DNA of 64,000 nucleotides, taken from positions 186,001 to 250,000 of the forward strand of contig JBEKUJ010000002.1 of NCBI GenBank assembly GCA_049515135.1, in the 5' to 3' direction. Origin of the DNA: Fen-1364 sp049515135 (GTDB taxonomy: Bacteria > Spirochaetota > Spirochaetia > SZUA-6 > Fen-1364). The position numbers and the translations under genes are program-made. Under the pieces are notes generated by a model. It had not been told where the DNA came from. It saw only the letters and a program-made list of their open reading frames with translations, and made no database searches. Below are positions 23,912 through 33,200 of the stretch, piece after piece (the first letter of the stretch is position 1; each line of letters starts with the position of its first letter).

Positions 23912-25669
23912 TCAGCGCCCGTCGGCAATCAGGCGAAGGAGGTGGCGCGCCGCCTCCTTCGGACCTTCCGCCTCCTTGCCCGGTATGCCGAGCCGTGTCC
24001 GCATCTGCCCCACGAAGATCCCGTTGGCAAAGAAAGCTGAGAAGAATTTTTCGGCAAGCCCCTCGTGCAGCTCCCGGTACTGGGGGGGACCGAAGATGTT
24101 GGCGAAGTACGCATGGACCAGGCCCGTCGACGTGGTGGTTCCCTTGCTCATCGAGGTGCCGTCCCGGAAGACCTTGAGCGCCTCCGTGACGTTTCCGAAC
24201 CTCTCCAGCACGGGATGGTCCTCGTCCACTTCCTCGTAGTTGTTGGCGTACAGCGCGCAGTCCAGCCTGACTCCGCGGGTGATGCTGGCATAGTCTGTGA
24301 CCGGGAGCACGATGCGGGAGTTGGTCTTGCTGGCGCTCATGATGATTGCGCGGTCGATCTGCCCGAACGCGAAGCCGGGGCTGAGATCGTCCAGGCGGAG
24401 GAACGCCCCGATCTCAGTCCCGTACGCGATCACTCCGTCATCGCGCAACTCCAGGGACCCCATGTCATCAGCCACGACGACCAGGTCACGGATCTCCGCG
24501 TCCGCCATTCCCCGCAGGGCCTCGATGGTCTCGGACTTGCCGGCCCCGGTGTCGCCCATCAGCAGCACGTTCGCTCCGCGTCCCCCCGTGAGCTGGATGG
24601 AGAGCAGGGCGCCGTGGAACGGCAGCCGCCCCTGCTTCATTTTGATGGCGTTGTGCAGGGTCAGCACCATCTTTTTCAGATAACCGAAATAGCCATACTC
24701 CTTATGGTTGGGAACTGCCGCGACAAAAAGCCCGTTCGCATCATCGTCATGGAACACAGTGGGCATCTCGGCGATCCCGTTCAAACCGTCGGTGGGATCA
24801 CCGAATACGTAGACGGCGTCAGGTGCCCGGGTGAGGTCGCTGTCCTCCGCGATCTCGAAGAGGTTGCACAGGGAGAACCCCAGCTCAAAGAAGGTGTTGT
24901 GGAAATAGATCAGGATCAGCAGGTCGCCCACGCGGGCGGGATAGCAGAGCCAGTCTGAAGCCTCAATCGTGACTCGTCCCAGGGGATTCTCGCTGACGCG
25001 GATGAAGGAGCCCGTTCTCTTGTTCATGGGCGGCTCGAGAATCAGGGGAGGATTGAGCAGGATCTGCCTGATTACCGCAACGCCGCGAAGCTTGTCATAG
25101 TGGCCTCGTGGAAGCGGCATGTCCTGGGAAAGGGCAATTGCGGAGATCTCTACGCCGGCATGGAGCTGGCGGTAGATGCGCGGGTGCATTCCCTGGATGT
25201 TCTCCTGGATGTCCCGATAGACGCCGCGCACCAGGTGGGAGAAGTTTTCCACCGTCTCGTTGAATGTGCGGTACGGCCTCTTGTCCAGAGCATCGCCCTC
25301 GGAATCGCAGACGGCGTACCTCTCGAAGCTCCGCCAGAAATTGTAGAGGTACTCGACAAAGTCGGCCAGGCATTTCTTGTGACCGGGGAATGAAACGGCG
25401 CCCGCGACGATGTTCGGCACGAGGGCAAGGGGGATTTTTGTCAGGAAGGAGAGGCTCTGGATCAACACATCGAGGGAAGACTCCTGGTGATGCTTCCCGT
25501 CAAGGAACGCAAGAAGGGGCGAGTCGCGCCGGGCCAGGTCGCGCAGGCACCGCCTCAGGATGTCGCGAAAAAGGTCGCTCTGCAGAAGCTCATCCGGGGT
25601 TTCGCAGAAGCGACGCTTGACCCGCAGGATGACTTTCCTGTCCAGGACCACATATGCGATGTTCTCCAC
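23912..25669 (-). CDS. P-loop protein resembling HPr kinase / PEP carboxykinase superfamily, function unknown
   Basis: A 585-residue protein starting with GTG at 25669. The first ~340 residues are of no recognised family. Residues 350-385 read Phe-His-Gly-Ala-Leu then Gly-Asp-Thr-Gly-Ala-Gly-Lys-Ser (372-379), a kinase P-loop like that of HPr kinase and PEPCK. Val-Val-Ala-Asp-Asp-Met-Gly (398-404) could be the metal-binding segment. The gene is divergent from GTP-PEPCK, suggesting a link to PEP metabolism, but catalysis is not shown. A TAGAAT box lies six bases before the GTG. The 3' end is six bases from the convergent PII gene. Confidence 0.6.
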   Translation of the reverse strand: MENIAYVVLDRKVILRVKRRFCETPDELLQSDLFRDILRRCLRDLARRDSPLLAFLDGKHHQESSLDVLIQSLSFLTKIPLALVPNIVAGAVSFPGHKKCLADFVEYLYNFWRSFERYAVCDSEGDALDKRPYRTFNETVENFSHLVRGVYRDIQENIQGMHPRIYRQLHAGVEISAIALSQDMPLPRGHYDKLRGVAVIRQILLNPPLILEPPMNKRTGSFIRVSENPLGRVTIEASDWLCYPARVGDLLILIYFHNTFFELGFSLCNLFEIAEDSDLTRAPDAVYVFGDPTDGLNGIAEMPTVFHDDDANGLFVAAVPNHKEYGYFGYLKKMVLTLHNAIKMKQGRLPFHGALLSIQLTGGRGANVLLMGDTGAGKSETIEALRGMADAEIRDLVVVADDMGSLELRDDGVIAYGTEIGAFLRLDDLSPGFAFGQIDRAIIMSASKTNSRIVLPVTDYASITRGVRLDCALYANNYEEVDEDHPVLERFGNVTEALKVFRDGTSMSKGTTTSTGLVHAYFANIFGPPQYRELHEGLAEKFFSAFFANGIFVGQMRTRLGIPGKEAEGPKEAARHLLRLIADGR

Positions 25670-25782
25670 GGCGGGATTCTATACCACGAGGAGCGTGCGG
25701 GGGAATCGGATGGCAAGCGATTGACAGGACAGGGAAAATCGAGTTTCGTAACTGTTTACACCGCAGAGCGTGGGGGAACGGA

Positions 25783-27738
25783 ATGCTGGAGCTGAGAAAA
25801 GGGATCGACATCCTAGTCGAAGTGGGCGGGGTGCGCAACGTCGATGAGGCCCGCAAGGTCTTCGCCGGGCGCATGGACGACCCCAACAGGGCAAAGATGG
25901 GAAAGATTTCCACCCCGGACGCCCTCATCAAGGTCGCCAATGCCATCTCCCTGTGCGCCCCGGAGCGTGTTTTTGTCATCGGCTCTGAACCCGAGGATGT
26001 CGAATCGTGCCGTGCAATGAGCCTGGAGGCGGGTGAAGAGTGCCCGCTTGCCATGAAAGGCCACACCATCCATTTCGACCTGCCGGAAGACCAGGGGCGC
26101 ATGGTGGACCAGACCTTCTACATCGCCAATGAGGATGAAGAGGTGAGCGTCCTTGCCAAGAAGATGCTCCGAAATGAAGCCCTGGCATACATACGCTCCA
26201 CAATGGCGGGCATCATGCGGGGAAAAACCATGTTGATCGGGTTCTACAGCAGGGGACCCATCGGGGCGCAGGCTTCCGTCCCCGCGCTCATGATCTCCAG
26301 CTCCGCCTACGTGCTGCACAGCGCAAACATCCTGTACCGCAACGTCTTCGAGCGCTTCGACTCCGAGGTGAGGCGCGCTGGAGTATTTTTCACCAACCTC
26401 CACAGCCAGGGCTCCGGCAAGTCCGAGGACATACCCAAGGCGCGCATCTTCATGGACCGCAGCTGGTTTACCACGTTCAGCATGTACTGTTCCTACGCAG
26501 GGAACACCTTGATGCTCAAGAAGGGCAACCACCGCTTCGCCGTTGACCTGTGCACGTACTATCGCAGAGAGCAGGAGCTTTCCGAGCACATGTTCATTAC
26601 CGGCATGACCGGTCCGGGCGGAAGAAAGACCTTCTTTGCGGGCGCGGCCCCTTCCGGGTGCGGCAAGACCACGACTGCCATGGTCGGGTCCGATTACGTC
26701 GGGGACGACCTTGCCCAGCTCTGGATCGACCGGGAGGGCATACTGCGTGCGGTGAATCCCGAGGTGGGGATCTTCGGAATCGTTGAGGACCTGAACAAGG
26801 AAGGCGACCCCTTCCTCTATAAATGCATGCGGGATCCGGTAACAGAGGTCATCTGGTCCAACGTCCTGGTGGATGAGCACAGCGTTCCGCACTGGACCGG
26901 CAGCGGGGAGCCGCTGCCTGGCAAGGGAGTGAATTTCCAGGGCGAGTGGTGGCCGGGGAAAAAGGACGCCGGCGGGAAGCCGGTTCCCGTCTCCAACCCG
27001 AATGCCCGGATAACACTGACCAATGACGCAATCGGGAACTTCAACAGGCAGGCTGCCTGGGATCCGGCCGGGGTGCCCATCAAGGTGATCACCTACAGTG
27101 GACGGGACAGCGACACAATGCCGCCGGTCTGGGTAGCGAAGAATCCTGATCACGGCGTCGTAATCGGAGCATCCATCCTCTCCGCCGCCACGGCAACCGA
27201 GGTGGGAGCGAAGGGAATCAACAGGCAGCCGTGGGCCAATTCTCCCTTCATTCCCTGTCCCCTGGGAGACTACATGGAAGCGCAGTTCATCTTCTTCAAC
27301 TCCCAGAAGTTTTCACGTCAGGGGCGGCCGGTCATCGCCGGCCTCAACTATTTCCTGGTGGACTGCGCCCGCGGCGGCGATCTGAACAAGCTCCTGGGGG
27401 AAAAGCGGGACGTTCGGGCATGGCTCTCGTGGCTGGAAAGATACGCCCATGGGGAGGTGGGCGCAATCGAGACTCCCATCGGGTTCATTCCGCGGTATGA
27501 AGACCTGAGGCGCATTTTCGATGAGACGACCGGCAAGGACTACCCGAAGGGCCTCTATTCCAGGCAATTCTCGTTCTATGTCGACAATATCCTCGCGCGG
27601 ATCAGGCTGCAGGAGGATGCATACCGCAAGGACACCCGAATGCCGCCCCGGTTGTTCGAGGTCTACGAGGAGCAGAAACGCGGGCTCGAGGTGCTGAAAA
27701 GGGCGCACGGACCGATTGTTCCGCCGGAGAAGCTCTAA
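25783..27738 (+). CDS. pckG: Phosphoenolpyruvate carboxykinase, GTP-dependent
   Basis: Converts oxaloacetate and GTP to PEP and CO2 (reversible). The start at 25783 gives 651 residues; the longer frame reaches back into the divergent gene. Key segments are Pro-Ser-Gly-Cys-Gly-Lys-Thr-Thr (Cys293 is the hyper-reactive cysteine, Lys295 the P-loop lysine), Gly-Asp-Asp-Leu-Ala metal site, Asn-Pro-Glu-Val-Gly-Ile-Phe-Gly and Asn-Ala-Arg-Ile-Thr. The P-loop reads Pro-Ser-Gly-Cys rather than the commoner Pro-Ser-Ala-Cys. A TTGACA (25721) stands upstream but I find no good -10 box. With PPDK 8 kb away, it can supply or consume PEP. Confidence 0.93.
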   Translation: MLELRKGIDILVEVGGVRNVDEARKVFAGRMDDPNRAKMGKISTPDALIKVANAISLCAPERVFVIGSEPEDVESCRAMSLEAGEECPLAMKGHTIHFDLPEDQGRMVDQTFYIANEDEEVSVLAKKMLRNEALAYIRSTMAGIMRGKTMLIGFYSRGPIGAQASVPALMISSSAYVLHSANILYRNVFERFDSEVRRAGVFFTNLHSQGSGKSEDIPKARIFMDRSWFTTFSMYCSYAGNTLMLKKGNHRFAVDLCTYYRREQELSEHMFITGMTGPGGRKTFFAGAAPSGCGKTTTAMVGSDYVGDDLAQLWIDREGILRAVNPEVGIFGIVEDLNKEGDPFLYKCMRDPVTEVIWSNVLVDEHSVPHWTGSGEPLPGKGVNFQGEWWPGKKDAGGKPVPVSNPNARITLTNDAIGNFNRQAAWDPAGVPIKVITYSGRDSDTMPPVWVAKNPDHGVVIGASILSAATATEVGAKGINRQPWANSPFIPCPLGDYMEAQFIFFNSQKFSRQGRPVIAGLNYFLVDCARGGDLNKLLGEKRDVRAWLSWLERYAHGEVGAIETPIGFIPRYEDLRRIFDETTGKDYPKGLYSRQFSFYVDNILARIRLQEDAYRKDTRMPPRLFEVYEEQKRGLEVLKRAHGPIVPPEKL

Positions 27739-27743
27739 GGCAG

Positions 27744-27760
27744 ATCGCGCGAAGCGCGAT
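27744..27760 (+). repeat. 7-bp GAA-triloop hairpin after pckG
   Basis: ATCGCGC, GAA, GCGCGAT. There is no T-run; TAGACGC follows eight bases later. Confidence 0.5.
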
Positions 27761-27854
27761 ATCCGGTAGACGCGTCCTTCCGCTCAACCATGCCATCGCC
27801 CCGCAGGCTCTCGACGGGCGAAGAATGGGCTTCCCGGAGTAGCCGGCAACCCGA

Positions 27855-27883
27855 TTGCGATAAAAGGCCAATTCCTGTTATAT
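27855..27883 (+). promoter_or_regulatory. Possible promoter, hypothetical gene (leaderless layout)
   Basis: TTGCGA (27855-27860), 17 bases, TTATAT (27878-27883), eight bases to a GTG at 27892. Confidence 0.35.
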
Positions 27884-27891
27884 GTCGATTG

Positions 27892-28836
27892 GTGGAGCAG
27901 GTTTCGAATGAGATCAGGGTAAGGTACTCCGACGCTGCCATCAACGCCGTCCTGGGCGCCATCGGAGACGAAACCCGACAAATGAGCCGCCACTTCAATC
28001 AGAGCGAGGATTTCTTTCTTCAGCTTGATGGCGAGTACTCAGTCCCGCATATCCCGATCCACCATGACGTACGTCTCTCCGTGCCAAGCCAGGAATACCT
28101 GTCAACCCTGAAAGGGATCACAGAACAGATCGCAGCCCTGGCCCCCCAGGTGCTGAAAGACCTGACATACTTTTTCGACCCGGCTGAAATCCTCAGGCCC
28201 TGCTTTTTTCAGATCTACCGGGTGGAAGAGAGCTACTATCTCTATCTGCTGCGAATCGACCTGATGATGAGAGCGACAGAGAGCACCGTGCGAGAGCGGG
28301 GCACAAACGACATGACCCCATGGTACGCGTCCCGAAGGCTTTTTCTGGAAGACACCTTTGTTCCCCTGCAGGAGGTGGTGCGGGACAACGGGAAAGCGAC
28401 GTCGTTTCGCGTGCTGGAGACGATCTCGCAGACGTGGATCGGAGAGCAGGGGAGAGGCTATTTCGTTCAAGGGATCTGGATGGACGCCGACCTGACCAAG
28501 TTCTTCAGCAAGCTCTTCCTGCCCCCCAACAAGAAGACCTATCCCTACTACCCCTACCTCTGCAAGTACAAGACAGTCTGCCAGTCAGTCGTAGCGCTTT
28601 CCCCGGACGGCCGCAGGAAGACTGTCCCCCTTCTCCACCGCACCCTGGAGTTTCTCCGCCCTCACATGGAAAAGATCCAGGCGGAGATGCAGAACAGGAG
28701 CTTCTCGGAAGAGCTTGCTTGTTTCCGCGAGCTCAAGGCCAAGGTTCCCCCGGCGTGGTACGATGCATGGGCCAGCCTCCGTGTCGAGGCGTACCTGAAC
28801 CAGGCAGACATGAGGGAGTTCAAGGTTGAGGATTGA
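27892..28836 (+). CDS. Hypothetical cytosolic protein
   Basis: About 314 residues if it starts at GTG 27892 (TTG 27889 or ATG 27790 are alternatives; the ATG version adds a Pro/Arg-rich leader that looks non-coding). No signal peptide or membrane segment. It is mixed alpha/beta, rich in aromatic residues (Tyr-Pro-Tyr-Tyr-Pro-Tyr-Leu, Phe-Phe-Gln-Ile-Tyr-Arg), with isolated cysteines (Pro-Tyr-Leu-Cys-Lys-Tyr-Lys-Thr-Val-Cys). I cannot assign a family. The murD ATG is 20 bases after its stop codon, so they probably share a transcript. Confidence 0.6.
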   Translation: MEQVSNEIRVRYSDAAINAVLGAIGDETRQMSRHFNQSEDFFLQLDGEYSVPHIPIHHDVRLSVPSQEYLSTLKGITEQIAALAPQVLKDLTYFFDPAEILRPCFFQIYRVEESYYLYLLRIDLMMRATESTVRERGTNDMTPWYASRRLFLEDTFVPLQEVVRDNGKATSFRVLETISQTWIGEQGRGYFVQGIWMDADLTKFFSKLFLPPNKKTYPYYPYLCKYKTVCQSVVALSPDGRRKTVPLLHRTLEFLRPHMEKIQAEMQNRSFSEELACFRELKAKVPPAWYDAWASLRVEAYLNQADMREFKVED

Positions 28837-28855
28837 GACTTCCCGGTGGAGCGGA

Positions 28856-30229
28856 ATGAAGGTGACGGTCATGGGGCTCGGGCTCAACGGCGGCGGCCTG
28901 GCGTCGGCCCGCTACTTCGCGCGTCACGGCGCCCGGGTGACGGTGACGGACCTGAGGACGCCGGAGCTCCTGAAAGACTCCATCGAGCAGCTCTCCGGAC
29001 TGCCCGTGCGCTACGTTCTTGAAAAGCACGAGGAGCAGGACTTCACAACCGCGGACCTCGTGATCAAGAATCCTGCAGTAGCCCCGACCTCCCGCTTCCT
29101 GGAAGCTGCCCGGTCTCACAGCGTCCCCATCGAGACGGATCTCTCAATCTTTTTTTCCATTGTGAAGAACCCTGTTATCGGAGTGACCGGCTCGAAGGGG
29201 AAGTCAACAACTGCCTCCGCCATCGCTTTCGGCCTTGGCCGCGTGGACTCCGCAACCGTGCTTGCCGGCAACATCACGGTCTCTCCCCTTGATTTCGTGG
29301 ACGGGATGAGTCCCCGCAGCCCTGTGGTCCTTGAGCTTTCTTCCTGGCAGCTTGGCGACCTTCGCGGCCGCGGCCTCCTCCGCCCTGCCATCTCGGCCTT
29401 CACGGTGATCCTGCCCGACCACCTGGACCGCTACAACGGGATGGGGGACTACATCGCGGACAAAAAGGTCATCTTCCAGGAGCAGGAAAGGGATCAGAAG
29501 GCGGTCTTCAACCTCGATGACCCGTGGCAGCGTGAGTTTCCCCGGGAGACGCGCGCACAGCCTTTCTTCTATTCCGCTTCCGATCTGCCGGATGGGCTTC
29601 GTGGAGCCTGGCTGGAAGGGGAGAAGGGAATTGTCCGTTTGTCAGCCGCAGAGGAGAAGACCATCCTCTCGGGAAAGCGCCTGCCGGGGGCGCACAACGC
29701 GGTCAACCTCCTCTGCGCGGGGCTCGTCCTGGGGATCTATGGCGTCAAAGCCGATGTTGCCCGCAAGGCGCTGTCCGAGTTCCCCGGGGTGGAGCACAGG
29801 CTTGAGATGTTCCGGCAATGGAGGCAGCTGCGCTTCTACAACGACTCTGCCGCCACCATACCGCAGGCCACAGTTCAGGCAATCAAGTCCGTCGAGCCGC
29901 CGGTCGTCCTCATCATGGGCGGGAGCGACAAGAACATGGACTTCTCCCCCTTCGCGGAGGTTGCCCGCGCCCCGCGCGCTCTTGTGCTCCTTGCGGGAAG
30001 TGGAACTGAGAAGATACGGTCTCTGCTGGACAAGGAAGGTGTCGCCTACAAAGGCCCGTTCGGCGACCTCGCAAGCGCGGTGGACACGGCCATCACCGCC
30101 GCGGGCGGAGGAGAGGAGCCGGCCGCAGTGCTTTTCTCTCCGGGCTGCACATCGTTCGGCATGTTTCGAAACGAGTTCGACAGGGGCGCCAGGTTCAAGC
30201 AGACCGTTCTGGAGGCAACCTCAGGCTAG
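28856..30229 (+). CDS. murD: UDP-N-acetylmuramoylalanine--D-glutamate ligase
   Basis: Adds D-Glu to UDP-MurNAc-L-Ala in peptidoglycan synthesis. 457 residues from ATG 28856 (GGAG upstream). It has an N-terminal Rossmann-like domain (Met-Gly-Leu-Gly-Leu-Asn-Gly-Gly-Gly), the Mur-ligase ATP loop Gly-Ser-Lys-Gly-Lys-Ser-Thr (Lys116), Glu-Leu-Ser-Ser-Trp-Gln, and the C-terminal Tyr-Asn-Asp-Ser-Ala-Ala-Thr plus Phe-Ser-Pro-Gly-Cys-Thr-Ser-Phe. It stands away from a mur/fts cluster, which is unusual but not unheard of. Its last 35 bases overlap the convergent activase gene. Confidence 0.92.
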   Translation: MKVTVMGLGLNGGGLASARYFARHGARVTVTDLRTPELLKDSIEQLSGLPVRYVLEKHEEQDFTTADLVIKNPAVAPTSRFLEAARSHSVPIETDLSIFFSIVKNPVIGVTGSKGKSTTASAIAFGLGRVDSATVLAGNITVSPLDFVDGMSPRSPVVLELSSWQLGDLRGRGLLRPAISAFTVILPDHLDRYNGMGDYIADKKVIFQEQERDQKAVFNLDDPWQREFPRETRAQPFFYSASDLPDGLRGAWLEGEKGIVRLSAAEEKTILSGKRLPGAHNAVNLLCAGLVLGIYGVKADVARKALSEFPGVEHRLEMFRQWRQLRFYNDSAATIPQATVQAIKSVEPPVVLIMGGSDKNMDFSPFAEVARAPRALVLLAGSGTEKIRSLLDKEGVAYKGPFGDLASAVDTAITAAGGGEEPAAVLFSPGCTSFGMFRNEFDRGARFKQTVLEATSG

Positions 30230-33200
30230 CCCGAGCCCGCCCGGCCGCGTAGCGCAGATATGGCACTACGGCGTCGTTTCTGTACTGGCCCGTGCCGTCG
30301 TAGGTAATGCTCACCACCGGCACCCCGGTCAGGCGCTCTATGTCCCGCCCCATCGCTTCGGTTACAAGCGAAGGACAACAGAAAGCAGGACTGGCCTGCA
30401 CGAACAGGGCCAGATCAGGATACGCCGCGGCCAGGTGGTGCACCTTCAGGAGGTTGTCGAAAGACTCCCCCGCATGCTCGCTGCGCACCCCGAACTCCCT
30501 CATGATGAGCTCGGGATCGTCGTCCGCGATGGGAGGCTCCTTCCCCAGGATGGGCTCGAAATGCCTGCGGTAGGCCCCCCCCAGGGACTGGACCAGCTTC
30601 CACAGCGCGCGATACCTGTAAGAGGCAACGTACTCGCCCGCCTCGCGCCACTTGCGGAAGTACGACCTGGCGACGATCCTGACGTACTCAGTGTACGAGG
30701 TGGTAATCACTTCGCCGCCGGCATCCTCGAGGCAGGAAATGAGACCCTGGTTCATGATGTCGTTGTCCCGGACATAGAAGTCCCCGAAGATCGCCACCTT
30801 GGGCCTGTTGGCTCCCTCTGTTCGGATCCCGGTAAAGAGGGACGCAGCCCTGCGCAGGGCATCGTCCATCGATGAGCTGCCTTCGAATGCGGGCAGGAGG
30901 ATCTCCAGGGACTGGGACATGGCCCGATCCGTCGCTCCGGGCTCGGTCTCGTAGGGGCGCAACCGGCATCCCAGGCGGCGAAGAAGACCGCCTGCCAGGT
31001 AGGCCCGGTACGCGTTGATGCTGGCGCGAAGCGAGAAGTCGAGATAGAACGCGCTGCCGGCAAAGACCTGCACCCGTTCCATCCCGCCGCCCCTGGCTTC
31101 CATGAGGCTCTTGATGTACGGCGGGAACATCCCGATGTTGCAGGAAAGCAGAGACCGTGCCATCCACAGCGCGGTCCGGGCCGGGTCCAGTCCGTGGGAC
31201 TCCACGTACTGCATGGCCTCCTCCGCGATCACGTTCAATGGAATGCACTGTCCCGTATTGTGCCGCATCGCCTTCCTGATGACAAGGGGGTCCTCGTCGA
31301 GCACACGGGCATCCACTCCTTCCCGCCGCAGGCATGCGGCCAGAAGCGGATTTACGATGGGGTCCCAGACGGGGAAAAGAAGCGTTCTCCCATCCAGCTT
31401 CGCGGAAAGACGCGGGTTGAAGGGAAGCGGGGACTTCACTGGGGTCAGGCGGCGCGTGCGGGCGCGATGGTTCCTGAACGAAACCACGCCGGCCTCAATG
31501 CGCGTCTCGTAGCCCAGCGTGGAGTCGTGGTCGTCGAGCTGAAGGACCAGATACGGCTTGCCCCGCGCGTCCATGAGGCGCCTGAAGTATTCCACGGCGA
31601 TGCTGTCCGGCGAGCACTTGAAGGAAGTGAGATAGACGGAGTAGAGGCCCGGCGTGTTTGCCACGACGCACGCAACCTCGAGAATCCTGGCCGCATGATG
31701 CCAGTGGACCTGCTCCAGAAGCGGAGCAATCTCCTCCACGTCGCTCTGCCCATACGGCACCATGTCCTGTGAGAATGTCTTCACACCTTGCGCGGCGAAC
31801 AGCTCAGGAATCCCCTTGCTCATCTCGGGAGACAATACGTTATACGGCCGGCCCAGAAGGACGACCGCCGGGCCATCACTGCGGGCAAGTTCCTCGCGGA
31901 AGCGCTGCTGCAGTCCCGCAATGGCTCTTTCACGAGCAACGCAGGCATCACGGAAGGCGCGGTTGACTCTGGCATGGCTCAAACCGGCAAGACCGATGGC
32001 CACGAGCATGGCGTGCAGCTCGCTCAAAGTGCGCTTGGGCCGCCTTGTCCAGCTCAGGTTCGGCATGAGGCAGCGCCGCCGCTGGCGCGGGTCGCTGCAG
32101 GCAAGCGCCGCGCTGTATTGCGTGTAGTAGCAGTACACACGGGGCAGGCGGGACCCGCGCCGTGCCTCCTCCAGCTGGACTGGAAGAAAAATCCAGTCGG
32201 CGCGGGAGAGAAGGTAATCCACATGCCCGCGCAGAGCGGCAAGGGGCGCGCAGAAATCTGCGCCGTGCGCTTTCCTCCCCTCTTCGATGGCATCCTTCAG
32301 CCCCTCGCTCGTGACCACCCTGAGCCCGAGAGATGAAAAGAAGGCTTTCCAGAATGGGAGATCGGCATAGAGCCCGAGGGCCGCGGGAACTCCGATCACG
32401 GGACCGGTCGGTTGAGGCGCTGGACCTTCCTGCTTGAAGGCCTTCCGCCTCTCCTTCATGAGGTCGAAGCCAGAACGGTTCCTGTCGACGAATCGGCCCA
32501 CGTTGTAGTCGCGTCCGCAGAGGAATCCATACGCGACCTCATCTCCTCCCACCAGCACTGTGCGCAGCCGGCAGGCGTTGGCGCAGAGCTGGCAAGTTTC
32601 AGACCGTACGGGGATATTCCCCCGGAGGGCAGGGAAGCCGGGAAAAGTCGTCGTTGCCCGGTTTCCCTGGCTGAGAAGCAGAGCCGCGCCGAGCGCGCCG
32701 GCGAGGTGGCAATACCGGGACACCAGCACCGGCGCTCCGAGCCCCTGCTGAAACACCGCCACCAGCGCCCTGTTCCTTGCCGTGGCGCCCTGGAAAGCCA
32801 CCTTCTTCCCGATGGAAGCCCCCCGGGCCACCTTCTGAAGATAGTTCTCGCGGACGCTGTACAGCGCCGCGGCAAGGATTTCATCCGAAGAGAAGCCCTG
32901 CGAGAGGAAGTTGTTGATGTCGCGCTCCATGAAAACCGCGCAGCGGTCGCTTGACAGGGGCGCCCGGGCGCCGCGCACGCGACGGCTGTAGTCCGACAGC
33001 TCGCAGCCCAGGCGGGCCGCCTGCTCTTCCAGGAAGCTGCCGGTGCCTGCGGCGCACACGGTGTTCATGTGGGAGAAGGTCACCATGCCGTCGCGCATGG
33101 TGGTAAACTTGGCGTCCTGGCCCCCGATCTCGATTATCGTGTCGATGTCGGGGTCAAGGGAGTACGCGGCGCGCGCATGCGCCGTGATCTCATCGATGAC

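Noticed and set aside
25721..25753. Sigma-70 promoter for pckG from TTGACA at 25721
   Set aside because: No -10 box lies at 16-18 bases; the best one (TAACTG) is 21 bases away.
25813..27153. Long open frame opposite pckG (446 codons)
   Set aside because: It mirrors the codon bias of pckG on the other strand, has no family motif and no ribosome-binding site. The same holds for long antisense frames opposite glgP (9319-10404), nuoF (43242-44531), ppdK (36800-37834) and the activase (33069-34055).
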